From CADEDH01 sp963732695 (lineage in GTDB: Bacteria; Actinomycetota; Acidimicrobiia; Acidimicrobiales; SZUA-35): a stretch of DNA of 64,000 nucleotides. A model generated the notes under the pieces. The model worked only from the letters and a program-made list of their open reading frames with translations. It made no database searches and had not been told where the DNA came from. Numbering within the stretch: the stretch's first letter is position 1; each line of letters begins with the position of its first letter. The stretch is taken from positions 510,677-574,676 of the forward strand of contig CAVTAP010000008.1 of the NCBI GenBank assembly GCA_963732695.1, written 5' to 3'. The position numbers and the translations under genes are program-made. Shown piece after piece: positions 7,698 through 16,558 of the stretch.

Positions 7698-8467
7698 GCG
7701 GAGGCCACCGATCACCGCTCGGGACGGGCGGGAGCGTGGTGCACCGGCTGCCGGCCGAGGTGAAGCTGGCCGCCGCCCTGGCCTTCGTGATCGTGGTGGC
7801 CGTCACCCCCCGCCGGGCCCTGCCGGTGCTGGCGGTGCAGGGTCTGGCCATCGTGGCCGTGGTGGGCCTGGCCCGCCTGCCGGTCGGTTTCGTGGTGCGA
7901 CGGCTGGCGGTCGTGGCGCCGTTCCTGGTGGCGGCGGCCTTGACGGCCGTGGTGGCCGGTGGGCCCCGGGTCTCGGTGGGGCCCCTGACGTTGTCGGAGG
8001 CGGGGCTGTGGGCGGGGGCCGCCGTGGGGGCCAAGACCGTGATCGGGGCCCTCACCAGCATCGCCGTGGCCGGCACCACGCCCATCCCCGACCTCCTGGC
8101 CGGCCTCGGGCGCCTCGGGCTGCCGGCGCCGCTGGTGGCCCTGGCCGGCTTCACCCTTCGCTACCTCGATCTGGTGGCCGACGGCCTGGCCCGGCGCCGC
8201 ACGGCCATGGCGGCCCGGGGGTACCGGCCCCGGCAACTCACCCAGGCCGGCCCTTTGGCGGCCAGCCTGGGCACGATGTTCGTGCGCACCTACGAGCGGG
8301 GCGAGCGGGTGCACGCCGCCATGCTCAGCCGGGGCTATACCGGCTCCCTGCCCGAGGTGACACCGGTGGTGCGGCCGCGGGCGGCGCAGTGGGCCACGGC
8401 GGCCCTGCTCCCGCTGGTGGCGGCGGCCGCCCTGGTCGCCCGCTGGGCCGGGCTGGGCCCGGCGTGA
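7694..8467 (+). CDS. cbiQ: ECF transporter transmembrane component CbiQ
   Basis: The 257-residue membrane protein has about five helices. It carries the two cytoplasmic Ala-Arg-Gly-type coupling motifs of EcfT/CbiQ proteins: MAARGYRP (about residue 173) and MLSRGYTG (about residue 211). These contact the ATPase grooves. It starts HRLPAEVKLAAALAFV after a short leader, as family members do. It overlaps the CbiM-like gene by ATGA and cbiO by GTGA, so the three form a tightly coupled operon. The pathway is energy-coupled uptake of nickel or cobalt. Confidence 0.9.
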   Translation: MSGGHRSPLGTGGSVVHRLPAEVKLAAALAFVIVVAVTPRRALPVLAVQGLAIVAVVGLARLPVGFVVRRLAVVAPFLVAAALTAVVAGGPRVSVGPLTLSEAGLWAGAAVGAKTVIGALTSIAVAGTTPIPDLLAGLGRLGLPAPLVALAGFTLRYLDLVADGLARRRTAMAARGYRPRQLTQAGPLAASLGTMFVRTYERGERVHAAMLSRGYTGSLPEVTPVVRPRAAQWATAALLPLVAAAALVARWAGLGPA

Positions 8468-9273
8468 GCGCCTCGCCTCCGCCCGGCGCCGGGTCCCCCT
8501 CGGGCGGCGCCGCCCAGGCCCTGCCGGCCATCGCCGTCGACGGCCTGCGGTTCACCTATCCCGACGGCTCGGTGGCGTTGCGGGGCGTGTCGTTGCGGCT
8601 CGACCCGGGCGAGCGGGTGGCCCTCCTCGGCCCCAACGGGGCGGGCAAGACGACGCTGGCCCTCCACCTCAACGGGATCCTGGCCGTCCAGGAGGGGGCG
8701 GTGACCGTGCGCGGCCTGTCCGTGACCGAGGCCAACCTGGCCGAGGTCCGGCGCCGGGTGCAGCTCGTGTTCGCCGACGCCGACGACCAGCTGTTCATGC
8801 CCACCGCCGCCCAGGACGTCGCCTTCGGCCCGGCCAACCTGGGCCTCCGGGGGCCGGATCTGGAGGCCCGGGTGGCGGCCTCGCTCGAGTCGGTGGGGGC
8901 CGGGCACCTGGCCGGCCGCACCCCCCATCACCTGAGCACGGGCGAGAAGCGGCGGGTGGCGCTGGCCACCGCCCTGGCCATGGACCCCGACGTGCTCGTG
9001 CTCGACGAGCCGACGGCCGGCCTCGACCCCCGGGGTCAGCGGGAGCTGATCGCCCTGCTGCGCACCCTGTCCCCCACCCTGCTGGTCATCACCCACGACC
9101 TGGGTCTGGCCCTGGCCCTGTGCCCCCGCACCGTGATCCTGGACGACGGCGCCACCGGCGCCGACGGCCCCACCCGGGCCCTCCTGGCCGACGACGGGCT
9201 CCTCGCCGCCCACCAGCTCGCCCTCCCCTACGGTTTCGACCGCGCCACCCTCGCCGCCGACGGTCCGGCCTGA
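8464..9273 (+). CDS. cbiO: ECF transporter ATP-binding protein CbiO
   Basis: The 269-residue ABC ATPase has Walker A GPNGAGKTT (about residues 56-64), the Q-loop region VFADADDQLF typical of cobalt/nickel ECF ATPases, signature LSTGEKRR, Walker B VLVLDEPTAGLD, and switch histidine ITHDL. GTG 8464 overlaps the cbiQ stop and puts a 20-residue Gly/Pro/Ser leader ahead of the fold. No second ATPase gene is present, so the protein probably acts as a homodimer, as in NikMNQO/CbiMNQO systems. The gene ends the operon; the next gene is convergent. Confidence 0.93.
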   Translation: MSASPPPGAGSPSGGAAQALPAIAVDGLRFTYPDGSVALRGVSLRLDPGERVALLGPNGAGKTTLALHLNGILAVQEGAVTVRGLSVTEANLAEVRRRVQLVFADADDQLFMPTAAQDVAFGPANLGLRGPDLEARVAASLESVGAGHLAGRTPHHLSTGEKRRVALATALAMDPDVLVLDEPTAGLDPRGQRELIALLRTLSPTLLVITHDLGLALALCPRTVILDDGATGADGPTRALLADDGLLAAHQLALPYGFDRATLAADGPA

Positions 9274-9327
9274 CTCTCGCTGCCGAGCGTGGCGCCGGTC
9301 GGGAGCGGAGCCACCCCGGCAGGAGGC

Positions 9328-10314
9328 CTACTTGACCTGGAACTCGACCTTGTCGTGGCGGTGGGTGGCTTCGATGAGGCGCACGGTGCCCGACTTGGCC
9401 CGCATCACCAGGGACTGGGTGGTGATGCCGCCGGCGTGCACCCGCACACCCCGCAGCAGGTCGCCGGTGGTTATGCCGGTGGCGGCGAAGAAGCAGTTCT
9501 CCCCCGACACCAGGTCGTCCATGGTGAGCACCTTGTCGAGGTCGTAGCCCTGCTCGATCAGCAGGTCCTTCTCCTCCGGGGTGCGGGGCCACAGCCGGCC
9601 CTGAAGATCGCCCCCCATGGCCTTGAGGGCGGCGGCGGCGATCACACCTTCGGGCGTGCCGCCGATGCCGAACAGGATGTCGGCCCCCGACTCGGGCCAG
9701 GCGGTGGCGATGGCACCGGCCACGTCACCGTCGGGGATGAGACGGATGCGGGCCCCGGAGGCCCGGATCTCGGCGATCAGGTCGTCGTGGCGGTCGCGGT
9801 CGAGCACCACCGCCGTCACGTCCGACACCGGCGTGCCCTTCGCCTTGGCCAGCGCCTGGAGATTGCGGGAGACGGGGAGGCGGATGTCGACGATGCCGGC
9901 CCCGGCCGGCCCGACGGCCAGCTTCTCCATGTAGACGGCGGCCCCCGGGTGGAACATCGTGCCCCGGTCGGCCACCGCGATCACGGCGATGGCGCCGCCC
10001 CGGCCCAGCGAGGTGAGGGTGGTGCCGTCGATCGGGTCGACGGCCACGTCGACCAGCGGGGCGCTGCCGTTGCCCACGATCTCGCCGTTGTAGAGCATGG
10101 GGGCTTCGTCTTTCTCCCCCTCGCCGATCACCACCACACCGTTCATGTCGATGCCGGCCAGCACCGTGCGCATGGCGTCGACGGCGGCGCCGTCGGCTCC
10201 GTTCTTGTCGCCCCGGCCCATCCAGGCGGCCGCGGCCACGGCCGCCGCCTCCGTCGTTCGGACCAGCTCCAGGGCGAGGTTCCGTCCCGGCTTGAGGTCG
10301 TCGGCCACGTTCAT
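9328..10314 (-). CDS. glpX: Class II fructose-1,6-bisphosphatase GlpX
   Basis: The 328-residue protein matches GlpX. GEGEKDEAPMLYNGE and VAVDPIDGTTL form the metal and phosphate site, and the active-site region ADILFGIGGTPEGVI follows. The enzyme hydrolyses fructose-1,6-bisphosphate in gluconeogenesis. It starts 35 bp after the stop of atpC on the same strand, so it may be transcribed as the last gene of the ATP synthase operon. It faces cbiO convergently. Confidence 0.96.
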   Translation of the reverse strand: MNVADDLKPGRNLALELVRTTEAAAVAAAAWMGRGDKNGADGAAVDAMRTVLAGIDMNGVVVIGEGEKDEAPMLYNGEIVGNGSAPLVDVAVDPIDGTTLTSLGRGGAIAVIAVADRGTMFHPGAAVYMEKLAVGPAGAGIVDIRLPVSRNLQALAKAKGTPVSDVTAVVLDRDRHDDLIAEIRASGARIRLIPDGDVAGAIATAWPESGADILFGIGGTPEGVIAAAALKAMGGDLQGRLWPRTPEEKDLLIEQGYDLDKVLTMDDLVSGENCFFAATGITTGDLLRGVRVHAGGITTQSLVMRAKSGTVRLIEATHRHDKVEFQVK

Positions 10315-10349
10315 GTCATTGCCTCTTCAGTTGGCGGATGGAGTGGTGA

Positions 10350-10781
10350 TCAATGAGCCGCTTGCGCCGTGGCGGCCCCGGCCTCACTCGTCCGCAGGCG
10401 CACCTCGGCCCACCGGACGTCGTCCTGCAGGTAGGAGTCTTCCGGGTCGGCGGCCAGCGCGGCCTGGGCTTCGGCCAACTCAGCCTGCACCGCGGCGCGA
10501 TCGATCGAATCGGCGGGCACGGCGGCGTCGGACAGCACCGTCACCTTGGTCTCGGCCATCGTGCCGGTCACCGACACGAACCCGCCCCGCACGGCGAAGC
10601 GGCGGATCGTCCCGTCCTCCTCGTACACCCGCACCTCGGACGGCACGAGGCTACCGATGAACGGCTCGTGCCCGGTGAGGAAGGCGATCTCGCCCCCGCC
10701 CCGGGTACGGGCCACCACCTGGATGGCGACCGCCGAGTAGAGGATGTCCTCGGGCGAGACGAACTCGACCTGGAAGGCCAT
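10350..10781 (-). CDS. atpC: ATP synthase epsilon subunit
   Basis: The 143-residue protein opens MAFQVEFVSPEDILYSAVA, the standard start of the epsilon beta-sandwich. FLTGHEPFIGSL and VRGGFVSV motifs follow, then the C-terminal helices (AELAEAQAALAADPEDSYLQDDVRWAEVRL). The subunit links the central stalk to the c-ring and can inhibit ATP hydrolysis. ATG 10781 overlaps the atpD stop (TGATG), so the two are translationally coupled. Longer upstream frames run through atpD and were rejected. Confidence 0.94.
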   Translation of the reverse strand: MAFQVEFVSPEDILYSAVAIQVVARTRGGGEIAFLTGHEPFIGSLVPSEVRVYEEDGTIRRFAVRGGFVSVTGTMAETKVTVLSDAAVPADSIDRAAVQAELAEAQAALAADPEDSYLQDDVRWAEVRLRTSEAGAATAQAAH

Positions 10782-12244
10782 CAGGAGCCCGCCGAGCGCC
10801 GCAGCTGCTCGGACTTCTCCCGGGCCGCATCGGCCCCGCCGACGTTGAGGAAGGCCTGCTCGGGCAGGTCGTCGAGCTCGCCGGTGACGAGGGCCTCGAA
10901 GCTGTCGATCGTCTCGTCGAGCGGGGTGAACACACCGGTCAGACCGGTGAAGACCTGGGCCACGAACATGGGCTGCGACAGGAACCGCTGGACCTTGCGG
11001 GCCCGGGACACCGTGATCTTGTCTTCCTCGGACAGTTCGTCGAGACCGAGGATGGCGATGATGTCCTGCAGCTCCTTGTAGCGCTGGAGGATCTCCTGCA
11101 CCCGCCGGGCCACGTTGTAGTGGCGCTGGCCCACCACCTCGGGGGCGAGGATGGTGGAGGTGGAGGCGAGGGGGTCGACCGCCGGGTAGATGCCCAGGGC
11201 GGCGATGTCCCGGCTCAGCTCGGTGGTGGCGTCGAGGTGGGTGAAGGTGGTGAACGGGGCCGGGTCGGTGTAGTCGTCGGCCGGCACGTACACCGCCTGG
11301 AGCGAGGTGATCGACCGGCCGCCGGTGGAGGTGATGCGCTCCTGGAGCTCGCCCATCTCGTCGGCCAGGGTGGGCTGGTAGCCCACGGCCGAGGGCATGC
11401 GCCCGAGCAGGGTGGACACCTCGGAGCCGGCCTGCACGAAGCGGAAGATGTTGTCGATGAACAGCAGCACGTCCTGGCCCTGCACATCGCGGAAGTACTC
11501 GGCCATGGTGAGGGCCGACAGGGCGACCCGGAGGCGCACGCCCGGAGGCTCGTCCATCTGACCGAAGCACAGGGCGGCCTTGGACAGCACGGTGGTGACC
11601 CCGTCGCCCATGACGGTCTCACCCATCTCCTTGAACAGGTCGGTGCCCTCCCGGGTCCGCTCCCCCACCCCGGCGAACACCGACACACCGCCGTGGTTCA
11701 CGGCCACCCGGGTGATCATCTCCTGGATGAGCACGGTCTTGCCCACGCCGGCCCCACCGAACAGGCCGATCTTGCCACCCTGGAGGTACGGCGTGAGGAG
11801 GTCGATCACCTTGATGCCGGTGACCAGCACCTGCTTGGTCGGCTCCAGGGAGTCGAAGCTCGGGGCGTGACGGTGGATGTCCCACCGGGTCTGGATGTCG
11901 AGTGACTCGATCGGCACGTCGAGGGGCTGGCCGATCACGTTCCATACGTGGCCCAGGGTCACGTCGCCCACCGGCACCTGGATGCCGTGGCCGAGGTTGC
12001 GTACGGTCTGGCCCCGGCGCAGGCCGTCGGTCGGCTTGAGGGCCACGGCCCGGACCCGCCCCTCGCCCAGCTGCTGGGCCACCTCGGCCATGACGGCGAT
12101 GATCTCGCCGCCCCCGGCGTCGACGTCGAACTCCACTGCGGTGTTGATCGAAGGCAGCGAGTCGGGCGGGAACTCCACGTCCACCACCGGGCCGGCGATG
12201 CCAACGATCCGGCCTTCTTTGAGCTGCGGTTCAGTAGCGGTCAT
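10781..12244 (-). CDS. atpD: ATP synthase beta subunit
   Basis: The 487-residue catalytic subunit shows Walker A GGAGVGKT (163-170), the catalytic glutamate in AGVGERTREG, Walker B DVLLFIDNIFRF, and the DELSEEDK segment near the C-terminus. Length and motifs are standard. It holds the catalytic nucleotide sites of F1. It sits between atpG and atpC in the canonical order. Confidence 0.98.
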   Translation of the reverse strand: MTATEPQLKEGRIVGIAGPVVDVEFPPDSLPSINTAVEFDVDAGGGEIIAVMAEVAQQLGEGRVRAVALKPTDGLRRGQTVRNLGHGIQVPVGDVTLGHVWNVIGQPLDVPIESLDIQTRWDIHRHAPSFDSLEPTKQVLVTGIKVIDLLTPYLQGGKIGLFGGAGVGKTVLIQEMITRVAVNHGGVSVFAGVGERTREGTDLFKEMGETVMGDGVTTVLSKAALCFGQMDEPPGVRLRVALSALTMAEYFRDVQGQDVLLFIDNIFRFVQAGSEVSTLLGRMPSAVGYQPTLADEMGELQERITSTGGRSITSLQAVYVPADDYTDPAPFTTFTHLDATTELSRDIAALGIYPAVDPLASTSTILAPEVVGQRHYNVARRVQEILQRYKELQDIIAILGLDELSEEDKITVSRARKVQRFLSQPMFVAQVFTGLTGVFTPLDETIDSFEALVTGELDDLPEQAFLNVGGADAAREKSEQLRRSAGS

Positions 12245-12307
12245 CTCTCGGTTTGCTCCTGGACTGGTGGAAAGCTGGTGTCGATCGGAAGAGAAAAGGA
12301 AGAAGAA

Positions 12308-13246
12308 TCAGGAGGCCTGATCGAACAGGTCCTTGAAGGCGTCGCCGTCGTCGTCGCCGCTGGCGGCCAGACCCTCGGCACCGCCCACGATCTCCATGAT
12401 CTCGGTGGTGATGGCGTCCTGGCGGGCCCGGTTCATGGCCCGGGACAACTTGGTGATCAGCTCGTCGGCGTTGTCGGTGGCGGCCTTCATGGCCCGCTGC
12501 CGGTTGGCGTGCTCGGAGGCCGAGGCGTCGAGCAGGGCGGTGAGAAGGCGGGCCTCGACGTAGCGGGGCAGCAGGTCCTCCAGCACGCCCTCGGCCGACG
12601 GCTCGAAGGAGAAGCCGGCCAGGGCTCCGGCGGCGCCGTCGGCGGCAATCACCGACGTGGGCTCCAGCGGCAGGAAGCGCCGCACCACGGGGCGCTGGGT
12701 GCCGAGGCTCACGAACTCGGTGTAGACGAGCTCCACCTGATCGACCAGGCCCTCGTCGAACAGCTCCCGCACCCGGTGGGCCACCCGGCGGGCGTCCTCG
12801 TAGGTCGGGTTGTCGGTGAAGCCGCCGAAGGAGCTGTCGATGTGATAGCCCCGGAACCGGAAGTAGCTCTCGACCTTGCGGCCAATGGCCACGATCCGGT
12901 ACTCGCCGCCGCTGGAGCGCAAGGCCTGGATCTCACGCTCAGCGGTGCGCACCACGTTGGAGTTGTAGGCGCCGGCCAGGCCGCGGTCTCCGGCGCAGAT
13001 CACAAAGGCGACCCGCTCGACGTTCTCCACCTGGCGGAGCAACGGGTGATCGATGCTGGCGCCACCGGCGGCCAGGTTCTCGATCACGCCGGTGAGCTGC
13101 TCGCTGTACGGCCGGGCGGCTCGGGCCCGCATCTGGGCCTTCGCCACCCGGGTGGCGGCGATCAGCTCCATGGCACGGGTGATCTTCTTGGTGTTCGACA
13201 CCGTCTTGATTCGACGGCGAAGGATGCGTTCGGCTCCACCCGGCAT
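12308..13246 (-). CDS. atpG: ATP synthase gamma subunit
   Basis: The 312-residue central-stalk subunit has the conserved N-terminal helix RIKTVSNTKKITRAMELIAATRVAKAQ and the C-terminal helix MKAATDNADELITKLSRAMNRARQDAITTEIMEIVGGAEG that rotate inside the alpha3beta3 ring. The Rossmann-like middle domain (AFVICAGDRGLAGAYNSNV) is typical. It starts 6 bp after the atpA stop, so it is in the same transcript. Confidence 0.96.
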   Translation of the reverse strand: MPGGAERILRRRIKTVSNTKKITRAMELIAATRVAKAQMRARAARPYSEQLTGVIENLAAGGASIDHPLLRQVENVERVAFVICAGDRGLAGAYNSNVVRTAEREIQALRSSGGEYRIVAIGRKVESYFRFRGYHIDSSFGGFTDNPTYEDARRVAHRVRELFDEGLVDQVELVYTEFVSLGTQRPVVRRFLPLEPTSVIAADGAAGALAGFSFEPSAEGVLEDLLPRYVEARLLTALLDASASEHANRQRAMKAATDNADELITKLSRAMNRARQDAITTEIMEIVGGAEGLAASGDDDGDAFKDLFDQAS

Positions 13247-13252
13247 GGGAGA

Positions 13253-14875
13253 TCAGTCCTCGGCTCGGTTGATCTCTTCTTCGGGCAGGATGTTGGGTGC
13301 GTCCACGATCTTGGTGGTGGCCGCGCCCTGGGCCTCGGCCGTCGGCTCGTGGGAGCCGGTGCCGGCGCTGGAGAACTGGTCGGTGAAGGCACCGATGGCC
13401 GCTTCCATCACCTCGGTGTCGGGGACCTCACCGGTGGAGCGGATGGCCTCCAGGATGTCGGCGTGCCGGGTCTGGAAGAACGTGACCAGGTCGGTCTCGA
13501 AGCGGCCCACCTCGTTGATCGGGATACGGTCGAGGTAGCCCCGGGTGCCGGCGAACAGGGTGATGACCTGCTCCTCCACCGGGACCGGCGAGTTGATGCC
13601 CTGCTTGAGCAGCTCGGTGAGGCGGTAGCCCCGGTCGAGCTGGGCCTGGGACACGGCGTCGAGGTCGGAACCGAAGGCGGCGAAGGCGGCCAGATCCCGG
13701 AACTGCTGGAGGTCGGACTTGAGCGTGCCCACCGCGGCCTTCATGGCCTTGACCTGAGCGGCGGAACCCACCCGGCTCACCGAGATGCCCACGTCCACCG
13801 CCGGGCGGATACCCGACTTGAACATGTCGTCCTGGAGGAAGATCTGACCGTCGGTGATCGAGATCACGTTGGTGGGGATGTAGGCCGACACGTCGCCAGC
13901 CTTGGTCTCGATCACCGGCAGGGCGGTGAGGGAGCCGGCGCCCCGCTCGTCGCTCAGCTTGGCCGCCCGCTCCAGCAGGCGGCTGTGGAGGTAGAACACG
14001 TCGCCCGGGTAGGCCTCGCGGCCCGGCGGGCGGCGGAGCAGCAGCGACACCTGGCGATAGGCCTCGGCCTGCTTGGACAGGTCGTCGTAGACGGCCAGGG
14101 CGTGCTGACCGTTCTCCATCCAGTGCTGGCCCATGGCGCAGCCGGCGTAGGGGGCGAGGAACTTGAACGGCGCCGGGTCGGAAGCCGGCGCGATCACGAC
14201 CACCGTGTACTCCATGGCCCCGTACTGCTCCAGCAGAGCCACCGTCTGGGCGACGGTGGAGCCCTTCTGGCCGATGGCCACGTAGATGCACTTCACCCCC
14301 TTGCCCTTCTGGTTCAGGATGGTGTCGATGGCGATCGTGGTCTTGCCCGTCTTGCGGTCGCCGATGATCAGCTCCCGCTGACCCCGACCGATCGGGATGA
14401 GCGAGTCGACGGCCTTGATACCGGTCTGCATCGGCTCGTGCACCGGCTGGCGGCCGATGATGCCCGGCGCCTGGATCTCCATGCGCCGGGTCTCGACGTT
14501 GGTGAGGGGTCCCTTGCCATCCTGGGGCTCGCCCAGCATGTTGACCACCCGGCCCAAGACGCCCTCGCCCACCGGGACCGAGAGGATCTCGCCCGTGGCC
14601 TCGACGAACTGGCCCTCCTGGATGTTCTCGGTTGACCCGAGCACCACGGCGCCGATCGTGTCCTCGTCGAGGTTCAGGGCGAGGCCGACCGTGCCGTCCT
14701 CGAACCGCAGCATCTCGTTCACCGAGGCGTCGGGCAGGCCGCTGATGCGGGCGATGCCGTCACCGATCTCGGCCACCCGGCCCACCTGCGACGAGGTGAG
14801 CTTGGGCTGGAAGCCCTCCAGGTTCCGGCGGATGGCCTCACTGATGCGCGAGGTGTCGATCACTATGTCAGCCAT
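13253..14875 (-). CDS. atpA: ATP synthase alpha subunit
   Basis: The 540-residue subunit has Walker A GDRKTGKT (172-179), the conserved arginine-finger region ISVSRVGSAAQ, and ALPVIETKAGDVSAYIPTNVISITDGQIFL. It forms the non-catalytic nucleotide sites of F1. The C-terminal 30 residues are Ala/Thr-rich and variable. A 116-bp gap separates it from atpH upstream, the largest gap in the operon, and may hold an internal regulatory signal. Confidence 0.98.
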   Translation of the reverse strand: MADIVIDTSRISEAIRRNLEGFQPKLTSSQVGRVAEIGDGIARISGLPDASVNEMLRFEDGTVGLALNLDEDTIGAVVLGSTENIQEGQFVEATGEILSVPVGEGVLGRVVNMLGEPQDGKGPLTNVETRRMEIQAPGIIGRQPVHEPMQTGIKAVDSLIPIGRGQRELIIGDRKTGKTTIAIDTILNQKGKGVKCIYVAIGQKGSTVAQTVALLEQYGAMEYTVVVIAPASDPAPFKFLAPYAGCAMGQHWMENGQHALAVYDDLSKQAEAYRQVSLLLRRPPGREAYPGDVFYLHSRLLERAAKLSDERGAGSLTALPVIETKAGDVSAYIPTNVISITDGQIFLQDDMFKSGIRPAVDVGISVSRVGSAAQVKAMKAAVGTLKSDLQQFRDLAAFAAFGSDLDAVSQAQLDRGYRLTELLKQGINSPVPVEEQVITLFAGTRGYLDRIPINEVGRFETDLVTFFQTRHADILEAIRSTGEVPDTEVMEAAIGAFTDQFSSAGTGSHEPTAEAQGAATTKIVDAPNILPEEEINRAED

Positions 14876-14991
14876 GCGTTCACTTCCAGCACGTTCAATC
14901 GTCGAACACGTCTAAAGGGTCGAAACAAGTATCGTCGGGGCACTGGCCGCAGCCGGTATCGACGGAGAAGGAGAGCGCCCCACAGCGAGGG

Positions 14992-15519
14992 CTAGAAGGC
15001 CTCGCGCAGCTGGTGGAGCCGGGTGCGGACGCTTCCGTCGATGATCTGGTCGCCGATCTGGGTGACGACGCCACCCAGAACCGACGGGTCGATCACGACC
15101 TTCAGCTCGATGTCCTTGCCGGTGGCCTTGCTGAGGGCGGAGGCCAGACGCTGCTGCTGGTCGGCATCGAGGGCGACGGCGGTGCGGACCTCGGCCACGA
15201 CGTGGCCCCGCTTCTCGGCGCCCATCTGGACGATCCGATCAGCGATGCTGCCCAACTCGCTGGCCCGCCCGGAGGCGATGACCATCGAGACGAGCGCCGT
15301 GGTGACCCGCGACGCCTGACCGCCGAGCAGGTCCTCGGCCACCTGCTGCCGGCGGGAGGCCGGCAGCGTGGCGTCGGCGAGAGCGGCTCGCAGCTCCTCG
15401 GAGGCGTTGAACGCCGCCGCGATCTGGGCCATCTCGCGCTCCATGACGGAAACGGCGCCCTCGGCCTCGGCCACCCCGATGATGGACCGGGCGTAGCTGG
15501 TGATCAGATCGTCGGCCAT
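14992..15519 (-). CDS. atpH: ATP synthase delta subunit
   Basis: The 175-residue protein matches the F1 delta/OSCP fold: an N-terminal helical bundle (SYARSIIGVAEAEGAV) and a C-terminal region ELKVVIDPSVLGGVVTQIGDQIIDGSVRTRLHQLREAF, the family signature. It connects F1 to the peripheral stalk. It is three bases from the atpF stop. In mycobacteria atpF and atpH are fused; here they are separate genes. Confidence 0.95.
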   Translation of the reverse strand: MADDLITSYARSIIGVAEAEGAVSVMEREMAQIAAAFNASEELRAALADATLPASRRQQVAEDLLGGQASRVTTALVSMVIASGRASELGSIADRIVQMGAEKRGHVVAEVRTAVALDADQQQRLASALSKATGKDIELKVVIDPSVLGGVVTQIGDQIIDGSVRTRLHQLREAF

Positions 15520-15522
15520 CGG

Positions 15523-16254
15523 CTACTGACGCCCGACGCTGGCGATGTACTCGTCGATGAGCTGCCGCTGGCTGTTGACGTCGAGATTGCGTTCGACCAC
15601 CCGGCTGGCGGCACCGACCACGATGTCGGCCACGTCGGCCTGGAGATCGGCGAGCGCCCGGGACCGGGCGGCCTCGATGTCGCCGGCCGCCCGCTGGCGC
15701 ATCTCGGCGATGTCGGCCTCGGCCTTGACCTGCATGTTGGCGCTGAGAACCAACGCTTCCTGCCGGGCCTGCTCGACGATCTTCGCCGCGTTGGCCTTGC
15801 TCTCAGCCAGCTCGGCGGCCAGCTGCTTCTGGTTGTTCTCCGCCTCGACCCGGGCGGCCTGGGCCGCTTGGAGGTCGTTGCGGATCCGCTCGGTGCGGGC
15901 CTCCATGGTGTTGCGCACCAGGGGGTAGCCCCACTTGATCATCGCGGCCAGCAGCACCAGGAAGGCGCCACCACCCCAGATGAGCTCGTTGGTGGCGGGG
16001 ATGATCGGGCTCGGGGCCTTGAGGCACAGCTCGAGGTCCTTCTGGGCCTCCTCGAGTTGGGCCGTGGCCTCTTCGTTGGCGCCCTCGGCGTGACCGGCTT
16101 CGACTATCGAGTCGAACTGCTCGGCCCCGCCCAGCTCTTCGATCTTCTCCACCGCGCAGGAGCCGACCGTTTCTTCGGAAGCTCCGGCCGGACTGGCGAG
16201 GAAGAGCAGGGCTGCTGCGCAGGCGATTGGCGCTGCGACGCGTGCTGGTTTCAA
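15523..16254 (-). CDS. atpF: ATP synthase b subunit with signal peptide and exported N-terminal segment
   Basis: The 243-residue protein has the usual b-subunit membrane helix at about residues 92-110 (ELIWGGGAFLVLLAAMIKWGY), followed by the long coiled coil of the peripheral stalk. Ordinary b subunits are about 160-180 residues and start just before that helix. Here about 90 extra residues precede it: a signal-peptide-like start (MKPARVAAPIACAAALLFLASPAGA) and an acidic helical segment with Cys33 and Cys77, which could form a disulfide outside the cell. The function of the extension is unknown. Confidence 0.92.
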   Translation of the reverse strand: MKPARVAAPIACAAALLFLASPAGASEETVGSCAVEKIEELGGAEQFDSIVEAGHAEGANEEATAQLEEAQKDLELCLKAPSPIIPATNELIWGGGAFLVLLAAMIKWGYPLVRNTMEARTERIRNDLQAAQAARVEAENNQKQLAAELAESKANAAKIVEQARQEALVLSANMQVKAEADIAEMRQRAAGDIEAARSRALADLQADVADIVVGAASRVVERNLDVNSQRQLIDEYIASVGRQ

Positions 16255-16269
16255 GACAGCTCCTCCGGA

Positions 16270-16548
16270 TCAGCTGGGCAGGAGAAGGATGAACACGACG
16301 AACCCGATGAGGGCGAGGGCCTCGGTGAAGGCGATACCCAGGAACATCGTGGTTCGGGCGACACCGGCCGCCTCGGGCTGGCGGGCCATGGCGCTGATGG
16401 CGTTACCGACGACGATGCCGATGCCGATGCCGGGGCCGATGGCGGCGAGGCCATAACCCAGGCCGGCACCGATGGCCTTGAGGCCCTGCTGTACGTCGCC
16501 CGTGGTCTGAGCCAGGACGGCAAGTTGTGCAATGAGGATGGTCAGCAC
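16270..16548 (-). CDS. atpE: ATP synthase c subunit
   Basis: The 92-residue proteolipid has two helices joined by the polar loop ARQPEA (Arg56-Gln57-Pro58). The proton-binding glutamate is Glu76 in FTEALALIG. Nothing in the ion site (no Q/ES-T triad) points to sodium, so proton coupling is expected. It forms the rotating ring in the membrane. Its N-terminus is a little longer than usual. Confidence 0.96.
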   Translation of the reverse strand: MLTILIAQLAVLAQTTGDVQQGLKAIGAGLGYGLAAIGPGIGIGIVVGNAISAMARQPEAAGVARTTMFLGIAFTEALALIGFVVFILLLPS

Positions 16549-16558
16549 GCAATCTCTC

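Noticed and set aside
11948..14635. An 895-codon open frame on the plus strand
   Set aside because: It is antisense to the certain genes atpD, atpG and atpA; high GC keeps the opposite frame open. No family motif is seen.
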